Source: CBFCZU01 sp965602635 (GTDB lineage: Bacteria > Planctomycetota > Phycisphaerae > SM23-33). From it: 38,882 nucleotides of DNA. The translations under genes and the position numbers were made by a program. Positions 1-8,255 of this stretch are shown here, in pieces (within the stretch, counting starts at the first letter, position 1; each line of letters starts with the position of its first letter). Location: assembly GCA_965602635.1 (NCBI GenBank), contig CBFCZU010000008.1, positions 1-38,882 of the forward strand, read 5' to 3'. A model generated the notes under the pieces. The model saw only the letters and a program-made list of their open reading frames with translations. It had not been told where the DNA came from and did no database searches.

Positions 1-1
1 G

Positions 2-3000
2 GGAGTCGTGCTTTGTGTTGGCATCGCCCTGTCCATCGTCGTGTTCGCTGCGGTCTCACAGTGGGAGCAGCACCACATTCAGCACGACTTCGAGCGGGCC
101 GCCGAAGACCGCGTCTCTGCGGTGAAGCGAGAAGTGGAGTCCCACTTGCTTATTCTCGAGGCAATGCGATCGTTCTATGGTGGCTCCCGTGAGGTTGAGC
201 GCTCGGAGTTTCGCGCCTTCGTCGGGCCGCTGCTGCAACACCATCCGCAAATTCAGGCCCTCGAGTGGATACCCCGCGTACCGGGCCACCAACGCGAAGC
301 ATACGAGGCGGCCGCAAGGAAAGACGGTCTTGCCGGTTTCCGGATCAGCGACAGAAAGTCACAGGGAGTCATGGTTGCATCTCCTGCCCGCGAGGAGCAC
401 TTCCCCGTCTATTTCGTTGAGCCGTTGAAGGGCAACGAGCCTGCCGTAGGCTTCGACCTGGCCTCCGACGCCGCCCGCCTGAAGGCGTTGCACCGGTCGC
501 GCGACACTGGTCGGATCGTCGCGACGGGGAGGGTCAGGCTTGTCCAGGAGACCGCCCAGCAGTTCGGCTTCCTGGTCTTTGTTCCCATCTATCGCAAGGG
601 GACCCCGACGCACACGGTCGAGGAACGCCGAAGGAATCTTCAAGGGTTTGCTTTGGAGGTCAATCGGGTCGGCGATCTCGTTGCGTTCGCTTTGACGAGC
701 CTGACGCTCCAGGGCGTGGACATGTGGCTCTTCGACGAATTGGCCAGCCCCGACAAGCGGCTCCTTCACTTCAGACCATCGCGCCTCCGGGAATCCCCGG
801 GCGCGGCCAAAGACCGCGAGCGGGCCCCCGCGCAGACGGCGCTGCGCTATTCCGAAACGCTCGACGTGGCCGGAAGGAAGTGGGTCGTCATCTGCACGCC
901 TGCCAAAGAATTCTTTGTCGCGAGAACGACCTGGCTGCCGTGGGCTGGCTTCGCTGCCGGCCTGCTGCTGACCTGCTCGCTCGCCGCTTACGTCCTGAGC
1001 ACGGCCCTGCACGGCGCGCGCATGGCAAGAGCGAACCAGGAGCTGAGCACGGAGATCACGGAGCGCAAGCGGGCGGAGGAGAAAATAGGAAAGAGCGAAG
1101 CCCAATTGTCCAATGCTGTGAAGATTGCGCATCTGGGACCATGGGAATATGATGTGGTGAATGACTTATTCATGTTTACTGATGCCTTTTATGCAATGTT
1201 CCGCACGACTGCCGAGCAGGTCGGCGGATATACCATGTCGTCCGCTGAGTACGCAAAGCGTTTTGTTCATCCCGAAGAAGTATCTGTTGTTGGCTTGGAA
1301 AACCGCAAGGCGATTGAAACCGATGATCCTGATTTCTACCGACAGCTTGAGCACCGTATGATTTACTCCGATGGTGAGGTCGGACACATTTCTGTGCGCT
1401 TCTTTATTGTCAAAGATGAGAAAGGAAGGACAGTCAGAACCTATGGTGTGAACCAGGACATCACCGAGCGCAAGCGGGCGGAGGGGGAGCGGGAAAGGCT
1501 CGTGGGAGACCTGGGCGAGCGCGTCAAAGAGCTCAGGTGCATGTATGGCGTGTCCCAGTTGGTCAGCAAGCGGGGAAGCCTCAAGGAGGTCTTTCGGGGC
1601 GCCGCCGCGCTCATCCCGTCCGGTTGGCAGTATCCGGAGATCACCCGGGCAAAGGTGATCTTCGACGGCCAAGCTTACGTCTCGGAGCCCTTCGAAGAGA
1701 CGCGGTGGAAGCAGTCGAGCGATATCGTCGTCGGCGGCAGGCGACGCGGCGTCGTGGAGGTCTATCTCCTGCAACCGCGTCCGGAAATGGACGAGGGGCC
1801 GTTTACCAAGGAAGAGCGGGATCTGATCGACGCCCTGGCCCACGCCCTGGGCGAGGCGGTCGCGCGGAAACAAGCGGAGGTGGCCTTGCGCCGGGCCAAG
1901 GAAGCCGCCGAGGACGCCAGCCAGGCCAAGAGCGAGTTCCTGGCCACCATGAGCCACGAGATCCGCACGCCGATGAATGGCATCATCGGGATGACGGAGC
2001 TGACCCTGGAGACGGAACTGACGCCCGAGCAGCGGGAATACCTGGAGATGGCGAACGCCTCGGCCGATTCGCTGCTGCGGCTGCTGGGTGACATTCTGGA
2101 CTTTTCCAAGGTCGAGGCCGGCAGGCTGGAGCTGGAGAATATCGGCTTCAACCTCCGCGACTGCCTCGAGGAAACCCTCCGCACGCTGTCGGTCCGGGCC
2201 GCCAAGAAGGGGCTGGAGCTTGCCTGTCACATCCGCCCGGACGTGCCGGGCGCACTGATGGGCGATCCCGGCAGGCTGCGGCAGATCATCGTCAACCTCG
2301 TCGGCAACGCCATCAAGTTCACCGACGCCGGCGAGGTGGTCGTCGAGGTGGAAACCGTGTCGCAGGCGGACGAGGAGGTCCGGCTGCAATTCTCCGTTCG
2401 TGACACCGGCATCGGCATCGCGCCCGAAGACCGGGAGCGGATTTTTGAGGCCTTCTCCCAGGCCGACGGCACCACCACCCGCAAGTACGGCGGGACCGGG
2501 CTGGGGCTTGCCATCTGCTCGCAACTGGTGAGGCTGATGGGCGGGCAGATAGGCCTGGACAGCGAAGAGGGCAAAGGGAGCACCGTGCACTTCACCGCCC
2601 GGTTCGCCCTGTGGAAAGACGCCCCGCCGGCCCTCGCGCCGACCGGTGGGGAAGACCTTGAGAACTTGTCGGTGCTGGTGGTGGACGACAACCAGACCAA
2701 CCGCCGCATACTCGAGGAAATGCTCTCCAGTTGGCGGATGAGGCCCACCTCCGCCGACGGGGGGGTGGCGGCCCTGGCGGCAATGGAGCAGGCCAGGGAC
2801 GCCGGCGAGGCCTTCCGCCTGATCGTCCTCGATGTCTGCATGCCCGGCATGGACGGCTTTGAGGTGGCCCAGCGCATCAGGGAGGCCCCGTCACTTGCCG
2901 GAGCCATGATCATGATGCTCACCTCCGCCGAGAGGCAGGCAGACGTCGCCCGCTGCCGGGAGCTGGGCATAGCCGCCTATCTCACCAAGCCGATCAGGAA

Positions 3001-3898
3001 GTCGGCCCTGCTCGACGCGATCTTGACGGTTCTCGGGTCCGGCGGCGGCAAGCAGGCGCAGTCCAAACCTCTCGCCCGCCCCTCGCCGCGCGCGGGCCAG
3101 CGGCTGCGGGTACTGCTGGCTGAGGACAACGCCGTCAACCAGAGACTGGCCGCCCGCATGCTCGAGAAGCGAGGCCACTGGGTCATGGTTGCCGGAAACG
3201 GCGCCGAGGCCATCGAGGCATTCCAGGCTGAGAAGTTCGACCTGGTGCTCATGGACGTGGAGATGCCCGAGGTCGGGGGCTTCGAGGCGATGTCCGCCAT
3301 GCGCCAGGCGGAGGCCGACAGCGGTGGGCACGTGCCGATCATCGCCATGACCGCCCACGCCATGAAGGGTGACCGCGAGAGATACCTGGCCGCGGGGCTG
3401 GACGGCTACGTCGCCAAGCCAATTCGTCCCGACGCTCTGTTCGATGAGATCGACCGTGTGCTTGCGGGCGCGCCCGAGGCGCCGCAGGCCCGGCCGGAGG
3501 CGCAAGGCTCGGCGCCGACGGCGCCGGGGGACACGCCGGGCGAAGGCGTCATCGACACAGTCGAGGCCATGAGGCGCGTGGACGGCGACCAGTGGCTGCT
3601 GGGTGAGCTTGCCGACATGTTCGTCCAGGGCGCGGCGGATCAGATTAGCCTGATGCGCGAGGCGCTTGCCGCCGGCGACGGCGAGCGGCTCGCCCGGGCG
3701 GCTCATTCGTTCAAGGGGTCGGTGGGCAACTTCGGCGCGAAGGCGGCGTTCGACGCGGCGCTGAACCTGACGACCGTCGCCCGCACGGGGCAGCTCGACC
3801 GGGCTCCGGAGGCCCTGGACGCCCTGGAGAGGGAGGTAGCCAGGCTGACAGCCGCGCTGAGGGCGCTCGTGAAGGAGGCCAGCCCGTGCGAGTCCTGA
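2..3898 (+). CDS. Hybrid sensor histidine kinase, CHASE-PAS-HisKA-HATPase-REC-REC-Hpt (5' end probably cut)
   Basis: A membrane sensor kinase able to run a whole His-Asp-His-Asp relay within one chain. The reading frame is open to the window edge; the first in-frame start (GTG at 8) already lies inside a hydrophobic segment, so the true start is probably upstream. Numbering from that GTG: a first membrane segment (1-16), a CHASE-like extracytoplasmic domain (about 30-300), a second membrane segment (about 305-332), a PAS domain (about 365-485), a GAF-like region (about 500-620), HisKA with H650 in MSHEIRTPMNG, an HATPase domain, REC1 (D942 in LDVCMPGMDG), REC2 (D1083 in MDVEMPEVGG) and a C-terminal Hpt domain (H1233 in AHSFKGS). 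The domain order is typical of BarA/ArcB-like kinases. The next gene, a receiver-cyclase, overlaps by 13 nt and is the obvious output. The PAS part has much lower GC than the rest. The ligand cannot be told from sequence. Confidence 0.95.
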   Translation, partial: GVVLCVGIALSIVVFAAVSQWEQHHIQHDFERAAEDRVSAVKREVESHLLILEAMRSFYGGSREVERSEFRAFVGPLLQHHPQIQALEWIPRVPGHQREAYEAAARKDGLAGFRISDRKSQGVMVASPAREEHFPVYFVEPLKGNEPAVGFDLASDAARLKALHRSRDTGRIVATGRVRLVQETAQQFGFLVFVPIYRKGTPTHTVEERRRNLQGFALEVNRVGDLVAFALTSLTLQGVDMWLFDELASPDKRLLHFRPSRLRESPGAAKDRERAPAQTALRYSETLDVAGRKWVVICTPAKEFFVARTTWLPWAGFAAGLLLTCSLAAYVLSTALHGARMARANQELSTEITERKRAEEKIGKSEAQLSNAVKIAHLGPWEYDVVNDLFMFTDAFYAMFRTTAEQVGGYTMSSAEYAKRFVHPEEVSVVGLENRKAIETDDPDFYRQLEHRMIYSDGEVGHISVRFFIVKDEKGRTVRTYGVNQDITERKRAEGERERLVGDLGERVKELRCMYGVSQLVSKRGSLKEVFRGAAALIPSGWQYPEITRAKVIFDGQAYVSEPFEETRWKQSSDIVVGGRRRGVVEVYLLQPRPEMDEGPFTKEERDLIDALAHALGEAVARKQAEVALRRAKEAAEDASQAKSEFLATMSHEIRTPMNGIIGMTELTLETELTPEQREYLEMANASADSLLRLLGDILDFSKVEAGRLELENIGFNLRDCLEETLRTLSVRAAKKGLELACHIRPDVPGALMGDPGRLRQIIVNLVGNAIKFTDAGEVVVEVETVSQADEEVRLQFSVRDTGIGIAPEDRERIFEAFSQADGTTTRKYGGTGLGLAICSQLVRLMGGQIGLDSEEGKGSTVHFTARFALWKDAPPALAPTGGEDLENLSVLVVDDNQTNRRILEEMLSSWRMRPTSADGGVAALAAMEQARDAGEAFRLIVLDVCMPGMDGFEVAQRIREAPSLAGAMIMMLTSAERQADVARCRELGIAAYLTKPIRKSALLDAILTVLGSGGGKQAQSKPLARPSPRAGQRLRVLLAEDNAVNQRLAARMLEKRGHWVMVAGNGAEAIEAFQAEKFDLVLMDVEMPEVGGFEAMSAMRQAEADSGGHVPIIAMTAHAMKGDRERYLAAGLDGYVAKPIRPDALFDEIDRVLAGAPEAPQARPEAQGSAPTAPGDTPGEGVIDTVEAMRRVDGDQWLLGELADMFVQGAADQISLMREALAAGDGERLARAAHSFKGSVGNFGAKAAFDAALNLTTVARTGQLDRAPEALDALEREVARLTAALRALVKEASPCES
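1055..1484 (+). repeat. Near-identical 25-bp direct repeats bracketing the PAS-coding segment
   Basis: Positions 1055-1079 and 1460-1484 agree at 24 of 25 bases and both encode the linker ITERKRAE that commonly joins PAS modules. The segment between them codes for one PAS domain. By hand count its GC is about 47 percent over 1081-1440, against roughly 60-73 percent in other parts of the gene that I sampled. This fits module gain by recombination across linker repeats. Confidence 0.8.
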
Positions 3899-4812
3899 TG
3901 GCTGAGGACGATCCCATCTCGCGGCGCCTGCTGGCGGTGACGCTGCGCAAGTGGGGCTTCGACGTTCAGGCGGTTAGCGACGGCAGGGAGGCCTTGGAGG
4001 CGCTCGACGCCAAGGACGCGCCCAAACTGGCCATCCTGGACTGGATGATGCCCGAGGTGGACGGCGTGGAAGTGTGCCGGAGGGTCCGCCAGAGGCGGGA
4101 CCGGGAGTACACCTACATCATTCTGCTCACGGCCAGGGATCGGAAGCAGGACATCCTCAGCGGGCTGGACGCCGGCGCGGACGACTATGTCGTCAAGCCT
4201 TTCGATTCCGATGAACTGCGCATGCGGCTGAACACCGCCCAGCGCATCCTCAGACTTCAGGCCGATCTGATCGCGGCGCGGGAGAGGCTTCGGGACCAGG
4301 CCACCCACGACTACCTGACGGGGCTGTGGAATCGCTCGGCCATCCTGGACATCCTCCAGCGGGAGCTGGACCGCGCCGCGCGGGAGGGCAGGGAGGTGGG
4401 CGTGGCGATGGCCGACCTAGACCGGTTCAAGTACATCAACGATCGCTTCGGTCACAAGGCGGGCGACGCGGCGCTGTGCGAAGTTGCCCGGAGGATGACG
4501 TTGGCGCTGCGGACGTACGACGCCGTGGGGCGGTATGGCGGCGATGAGCTCCTGATCGTCCTGCCCGGCCTCGACGCCGCCGCCGCCACCGAGCTGGCCG
4601 AGAGGCTGCGGTCGAGAGTAGCGGCCGTGCCCGTCAGCGCGGCTGGGCAGGACATTCCCGTTACCATCACCCTGGGCGCGACTTCCAGCAGCGGCTCGGG
4701 CCCCGCCGACGTGGGCGCCCTGGTCAATGCCGCCGACGAGGCGATGTACAGCGCCAAGCGGGCCGGACGCAACCGCGTCGCCGCCGCGCCCGCCGAGCCG
4801 GTCAGGGGCTGA
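3886..4812 (+). CDS. Response regulator with diguanylate cyclase output (REC-GGDEF)
   Basis: Predicted to make c-di-GMP from two GTP when its receiver is phosphorylated. The 308-residue protein has an N-terminal receiver (about 1-118; acidic residues in MAEDD, phospho-acceptor D52 in LDWMMPEVDG, lysine in VVKPF) and a GGDEF domain (about 140-300). The active-site signature is GGDEL at 218-222, a small variation on GGDEF that keeps the catalytic acidic pair. An RTYD (209-212) lies five residues upstream, the place of the RxxD inhibitory I-site, so product feedback is likely. The GTG start lies inside the end of the kinase gene (13-nt overlap), so translation is probably coupled, and the kinase Hpt domain is the likely phosphate donor. 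There is one receiver, unlike Caulobacter PleD with two. Confidence in the family is high; activity is inferred. Confidence 0.95.
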   Translation: MRVLMAEDDPISRRLLAVTLRKWGFDVQAVSDGREALEALDAKDAPKLAILDWMMPEVDGVEVCRRVRQRRDREYTYIILLTARDRKQDILSGLDAGADDYVVKPFDSDELRMRLNTAQRILRLQADLIAARERLRDQATHDYLTGLWNRSAILDILQRELDRAAREGREVGVAMADLDRFKYINDRFGHKAGDAALCEVARRMTLALRTYDAVGRYGGDELLIVLPGLDAAAATELAERLRSRVAAVPVSAAGQDIPVTITLGATSSSGSGPADVGALVNAADEAMYSAKRAGRNRVAAAPAEPVRG

Positions 4813-4818
4813 TCGGCT

Positions 4819-4848
4819 TTGACATGCACTCCCGCTGCCCCCTACACT
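4819..4848 (+). promoter_or_regulatory. Sigma70-like promoter for ispH
   Basis: A perfect TTGACA (4819-4824) is followed after 18 bp by TACACT (4843-4848). The expected start of transcription is near 4855, about 34 nt before the ispH ATG. The promoter begins just after the cyclase stop codon. Confidence 0.65.
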
Positions 4849-4888
4849 TGAGGCGCGCCCGCGCTGCCGCGGCGCCGAGCACCTCGCC

Positions 4889-5734
4889 ATGGAAGTCAGA
4901 CTTGCCGAAAAGCTGGGCTTTTGCCTGGGGGTCGAACGCGCCATCGAGGCCGCCGAGGAGACACTCGCTCGGCGCGGCGGGGAAATCTCCAGCCTCGGGG
5001 AGATCATCCACAACAGCCAGGTGGTCGAACACCTCGCCGCCAAGGGGCTGAAGGTCGCCAAGGACCCCGACTCCGTCACCGGCACGGTGCTGATCCGCTC
5101 CCACGGCGAGGGGCCCGAGGTGCTTGAGGCGCTCCGCGCCCGCGGCGTGGAAATCATCGACGCCACCTGCGTGCTGGTCAAGCGCGCCCAGAAGATCGTC
5201 GCCCAGCTCAAGGAAGAAGGCTACCGCGTGGTGGTGGTCGGCCAGGCCAGCCATCCGGAGGTCCGCGGCGTCTGCGGGTATGCCCCGGACGTGGTCTGCG
5301 TTGACGGCCCCGACGACCTCGACCGCCTGCCCGGCGGCGGAAAGCTGGGCGTCATCTGCCAGACGACCCACTCGCTGGAGCACTTCGGGCGGATGGTCGG
5401 GCGGATCGTCGCCCGCGGATATACCGAGGTGAAGGTGGTCAACACCCTCTGCAACGAGGTGAGGAACCGCCAGCAGGCGGCCGTGATGCTCGCCCGCGAG
5501 GTGGACGTGATGTTCGTCCTCGGAGGCCTGCAATCGGCCAACACCCGCCAGCTCGCCCGGCTGTGCCTCGAGCAGGACGTGCCCACCCACTACCTGGAGA
5601 ACTGGGACGGCTTCCGGGCGGAGATGGCCGCGGGAAAGAAGGTCGCCGGCATCACCGCCGGCGCCTCCACGCCCAAGTGGGTCGTCGAGGAGTTCGCCGA
5701 GAACCTCCGGGCCTTCGAGCCCGGCGCCGGCTAG
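4889..5734 (+). CDS. ispH: 4-hydroxy-3-methylbut-2-enyl diphosphate reductase
   Basis: Last enzyme of the MEP isoprenoid pathway: reduces HMBPP to IPP and DMAPP in the cytoplasm with an iron-sulfur cluster. At 281 residues it has the usual length of the short IspH form. The three cluster cysteines are present in their normal settings: C12 in GFCLGV, one in DATCVLV and one in NTLCNEV. Substrate-binding histidines are seen in IIHNSQVV, RSHGEG and QASHPEV, and TTHSLEHF matches the family. The ATG at 4889 puts the first motif at the expected distance; no clear Shine-Dalgarno precedes it. The gene has its own good promoter. Its stop codon overlaps that of the convergent glycosyltransferase gene (CTAG at 5731-5734), so the two share a 3' end. 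Confidence 0.96.
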   Translation: MEVRLAEKLGFCLGVERAIEAAEETLARRGGEISSLGEIIHNSQVVEHLAAKGLKVAKDPDSVTGTVLIRSHGEGPEVLEALRARGVEIIDATCVLVKRAQKIVAQLKEEGYRVVVVGQASHPEVRGVCGYAPDVVCVDGPDDLDRLPGGGKLGVICQTTHSLEHFGRMVGRIVARGYTEVKVVNTLCNEVRNRQQAAVMLAREVDVMFVLGGLQSANTRQLARLCLEQDVPTHYLENWDGFRAEMAAGKKVAGITAGASTPKWVVEEFAENLRAFEPGAG

Positions 5735-7062
5735 GCGGACGTCTCCCGGGCCTTGGCTCGCCGCAGCCTCCCCACCAGCGCGCAGATTCCCGCGGCGGCG
5801 GCCACCGACAGCAGCGGGGCGATGGGCACGCGGAAGCGGGCGTGCGCGACCGGGCCTGGCAAGAGCACCATGCACACGAACACCAGCCGGACAAGCCAGT
5901 GCCCCGCCCCTGCCCCCAGCCACCGGGCGCGGGCCAACGACGCGGCGGCGGCGACGTACTTGACGCCCGTCACCAGCACCATCGGCACGCACACCCACAG
6001 CGCCCAGAGCTGCCCGCCGAAGTAGTGGCTGGCGGCCTGGACGATGCCCTCGCGGCGCAGGACGGCGAGCGTGCCCTTTCCGCCGGCGGTGGCCCCCAGG
6101 ACCTCCAGCACGTCGGTGGCGGCGGGGAGGAAGACGTTCGGCGTGGTCCGCAGGTGAACCCCCGCGTAGGCCAGCGGGTGGGCGGCGATCAGCGCCAGCC
6201 CCTCGCGGCGGCACTGGCGGAGGAACGTCGGGTCGTTGAGGCGCCTCGCCGGCGGCCAGGCGTCGCCCGCATCTTCGCGCAGGGCCACCAGACGTTGTTG
6301 CTCGCGGCTGAGGGGTATCCGAGCGTCGGCCTCCAGCATGGCGGCGGCGTTGCAGTAGAACAGGTTGTAGTCGCCCACCCCGGCGAGGGCGGCGTAGCCG
6401 GCGCGGAGGTAGTTGCGCGCCACCCACGGCGCGACGATCGCCGCCGTGACCGCGACGAACCCCAAGGCCGCCCGCCAGCGCTTGATCCGGCTCAGCAGCA
6501 CCAACGCCGCTATCGCCACCAGCGGCAGGGCGATGGGCCTGACCAGGCACGCCGCCCCGGTCAGCGCCCCGGCCGCGAGCGCAGGCCTCACGCGGGCGGA
6601 CTTCAGGCACCGCACGAGCAGTATCAGCGCCGCCGTGATCAGCAGCGCCAACAGCCCGCCCGACAGCAGCCGGACCGATGCGACTACCGCCGCCGGCGAG
6701 ACTGCCTGAATCCCGGCCGCGACCAGGCCGACCGTCCGCGAGCACAACTCCCGCCCCAGCACGTACACCAGCAGGCACAGCGCCGCGTCGAGGACGATCT
6801 GCACCGCCACCGCCGCCTGGACCGACCGGCCGGTGACGGCGTACACGCCGGCGAGCAGCAGCGGATACCCGGGCGTGCGGAACAGCTCCGGCCTGCCGCC
6901 CCGGGCGAACTCGCCGCCGTCGAGCAGCCCGCGGGCGAGGGAGTCGTAGTCGTGCGAGTCGGGCGTGAAGAATCTGTCCGGCCGATGCCAGCCGGCCACC
7001 AGCAGCGATGCCCGAAGGGCCACCGCCGCCGTCAGGATGATCCACAGCGCGCGGTTCCTCAT
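5731..7062 (-). CDS. GT39/ArnT-like multipass membrane glycosyltransferase
   Basis: A polytopic protein of 443 residues predicted to move a sugar from a polyprenyl-phosphate donor to an acceptor on the outer face of the membrane. The N-terminus has one membrane helix followed by a loop with the acidic motif TPDSHDYDS, then RTPGYPLLL; this arrangement (acidic residue in the first loop, then an R-x-P-x-Y-P-x-L motif) is typical of the GT39/PMT-ArnT-like superfamily. About ten hydrophobic helices follow, ending in a short basic tail. The reading frame runs open to 7140, but the ATG at 7062 gives a proper first helix (MRNRALW) and has a -10 box nine bases upstream. Donor and acceptor are unknown. 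Neighbours give no pathway hint; it stands alone between ispH and queE. Confidence 0.8.
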   Translation of the reverse strand: MRNRALWIILTAAVALRASLLVAGWHRPDRFFTPDSHDYDSLARGLLDGGEFARGGRPELFRTPGYPLLLAGVYAVTGRSVQAAVAVQIVLDAALCLLVYVLGRELCSRTVGLVAAGIQAVSPAAVVASVRLLSGGLLALLITAALILLVRCLKSARVRPALAAGALTGAACLVRPIALPLVAIAALVLLSRIKRWRAALGFVAVTAAIVAPWVARNYLRAGYAALAGVGDYNLFYCNAAAMLEADARIPLSREQQRLVALREDAGDAWPPARRLNDPTFLRQCRREGLALIAAHPLAYAGVHLRTTPNVFLPAATDVLEVLGATAGGKGTLAVLRREGIVQAASHYFGGQLWALWVCVPMVLVTGVKYVAAAASLARARWLGAGAGHWLVRLVFVCMVLLPGPVAHARFRVPIAPLLSVAAAAGICALVGRLRRAKARETSA

Positions 7063-7071
7063 GCGCCGACA

Positions 7072-7100
7072 ATGGTATTCCCCGGCGGGGACTGCGGCAA
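7072..7100 (-). promoter_or_regulatory. Promoter of the glycosyltransferase gene, leaderless spacing
   Basis: Read on the minus strand: TTGCCG (7100-7095), 17 bp, TACCAT (7077-7072), then nine bases to the ATG at 7062. Transcription would begin at or within a few bases of the start codon. Confidence 0.5.
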
Positions 7101-7114
7101 GGGCCCCGACGCGA

Positions 7115-7120
7115 TACAAT
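7115..7120 (+). promoter_or_regulatory. -10 box of queE, overlapping the annotated ATG
   Basis: TACAAT at 7115-7120 runs into the ATG at 7119. A GTG in the same frame lies seven bases after the box (7128), where transcription would start. The -35 is poor. Either the gene starts with a leaderless GTG at 7128, or the match is fortuitous. Confidence 0.45.
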
Positions 7121-7784
7121 GGCGGCCGTGACGGCGACACTGAAGGTCAACGAGATATACCGGACCGTCATGGGCGAGGGCCTCCGCGCCGGCAGCCCAT
7201 GCACGATCGTCCGCCTGACCGGCTGCAACCTGCGCTGCAAGTGGTGCGACACCGCCTACGCATACGAGCAGGGGGCGGAGATGTCCGTCGATGACGTGCT
7301 CGCGCGCGTGGGCCGGGCGGCGGGAGGGCTGGTGCTCGTCACCGGCGGCGAGCCGCTCGCCCAGCCGGGCGCCGGCGAGTTGCTCGGGCGACTGTGCGAC
7401 GCGGGGATGGACGTCGTCCTGGAGACCAACGGCTCGGTGGACGTCTCGGCGGTGGACCCTCGCGCGAGCCGCTGCGTGGATGTCAAGTGCCCCGGCTCGG
7501 GCGAGGCCGGCTCGTTCCTGCCGGCCAACCTCGACCACCTCCGCCCGGGCGACGAGGTCAAGTTCGTCCTCGCCGGGCGCGGCGATTTCGACTTCGCCCG
7601 CGAGTTCATAGGCCGGTATGATTTGAGCGCCAGGTGCGCGGTTATCCTCTCGCCCGCGGCGGGCGCGGTCGGTCCGGCCGAGGTCGCCGAGTGGATGCTC
7701 GCCGAGCCGGACCTGCCGAAGGGCGTACGCCTCGGCCTGCAGCTTCACAGGATCATCTGGCCGGAGGCCCAGCGGGGCGTCTGA
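7119..7784 (+). CDS. queE: 7-carboxy-7-deazaguanine synthase (radical SAM)
   Basis: Converts 6-carboxy-tetrahydropterin to 7-carboxy-7-deazaguanine, the step that forms the deazapurine ring on the way to preQ0 and queuosine. The 221-residue size fits the family. The cluster motif is C36-x3-C40-x2-C43 (CNLRCKWC), the usual QueE form, preceded by a YRTVMGEG segment (substrate-side EG motif) and followed by VTGGEP, the GGE SAM-binding motif. An ETNGS segment also fits. The start is either the ATG at 7119 or the GTG at 7128; the latter sits seven bases after a TACAAT box and may begin a leaderless mRNA. It lies 46 bp ahead of queD, the preceding enzyme of the pathway, in the same direction. No queC or queF is in the window. 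Confidence 0.93.
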   Translation: MAAVTATLKVNEIYRTVMGEGLRAGSPCTIVRLTGCNLRCKWCDTAYAYEQGAEMSVDDVLARVGRAAGGLVLVTGGEPLAQPGAGELLGRLCDAGMDVVLETNGSVDVSAVDPRASRCVDVKCPGSGEAGSFLPANLDHLRPGDEVKFVLAGRGDFDFAREFIGRYDLSARCAVILSPAAGAVGPAEVAEWMLAEPDLPKGVRLGLQLHRIIWPEAQRGV

Positions 7785-7830
7785 GACGCCCGGACCCGCC
7801 GCCGCGGCGGATAGCCGGATCGGAGCAGGC

Positions 7831-8193
7831 ATGAAAGCCGAGTTGAGCAAGACCTACAAGTTCGATGCCGGTCACTACCTTCCCCACGTCCCGGCCGAGC
7901 ACAAGTGCGCCCGCCCACACGGGCACAGCTATCGCGTCACGATCTTTGTCGCCGGGAAGGTGGACGAGCAGGCCGGCTGGGTGATGGACTTCGGCCGGGT
8001 GAACGAAGTGGTCGATCCCCTGATCAAGCAGCTCGACCACACGTCGCTCAACGACATCGAGGGGCTGGACAATCCCACCAGCGAGCGGCTCGCCAAGTGG
8101 CTGTGGGACCGCATCGGCCCCGACCTGTGCGGCCTGGAGGCGGTCACCGTCTGCGAGACCGACACCTCCAGTTGCACCTACCGCGGCGAGTAA
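7831..8193 (+). CDS. queD: 6-carboxy-5,6,7,8-tetrahydropterin synthase
   Basis: Makes 6-carboxy-tetrahydropterin from dihydroneopterin triphosphate, directly upstream of QueE in the pathway. The 120-residue length is typical. Zinc ligands are seen as the histidine in FDAGHYLP and the pair in RPHGHSY; the catalytic cysteine is in HKCARPHGH; the conserved DFG of WVMDFGRVNE and the late CETDTSS segment (glutamate that binds the pterin) are also present. A GGAGCAGGC ribosome-binding site stands just before the ATG. It is most likely co-transcribed with queE. Its 3' end faces the convergent STN-like gene, with an AT-richer repeat between them. Confidence 0.95.
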   Translation: MKAELSKTYKFDAGHYLPHVPAEHKCARPHGHSYRVTIFVAGKVDEQAGWVMDFGRVNEVVDPLIKQLDHTSLNDIEGLDNPTSERLAKWLWDRIGPDLCGLEAVTVCETDTSSCTYRGE

Positions 8194-8214
8194 CCCGGGC
8201 CGCCCCGGCAGAAG

Positions 8215-8240
8215 CATTCACCATTCTACATTCGCCATTA
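8215..8240. repeat. Short imperfect tandem repeat after queD
   Basis: The segment repeats a CATTC(A/G)CCATT-like unit two to three times with spacing of about 8-10 bases, and is visibly poorer in GC than its surroundings. It lies in the 62-bp gap between two convergent genes. Confidence 0.45.
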
Positions 8241-8255
8241 GGCGCCGTCCGGCGG

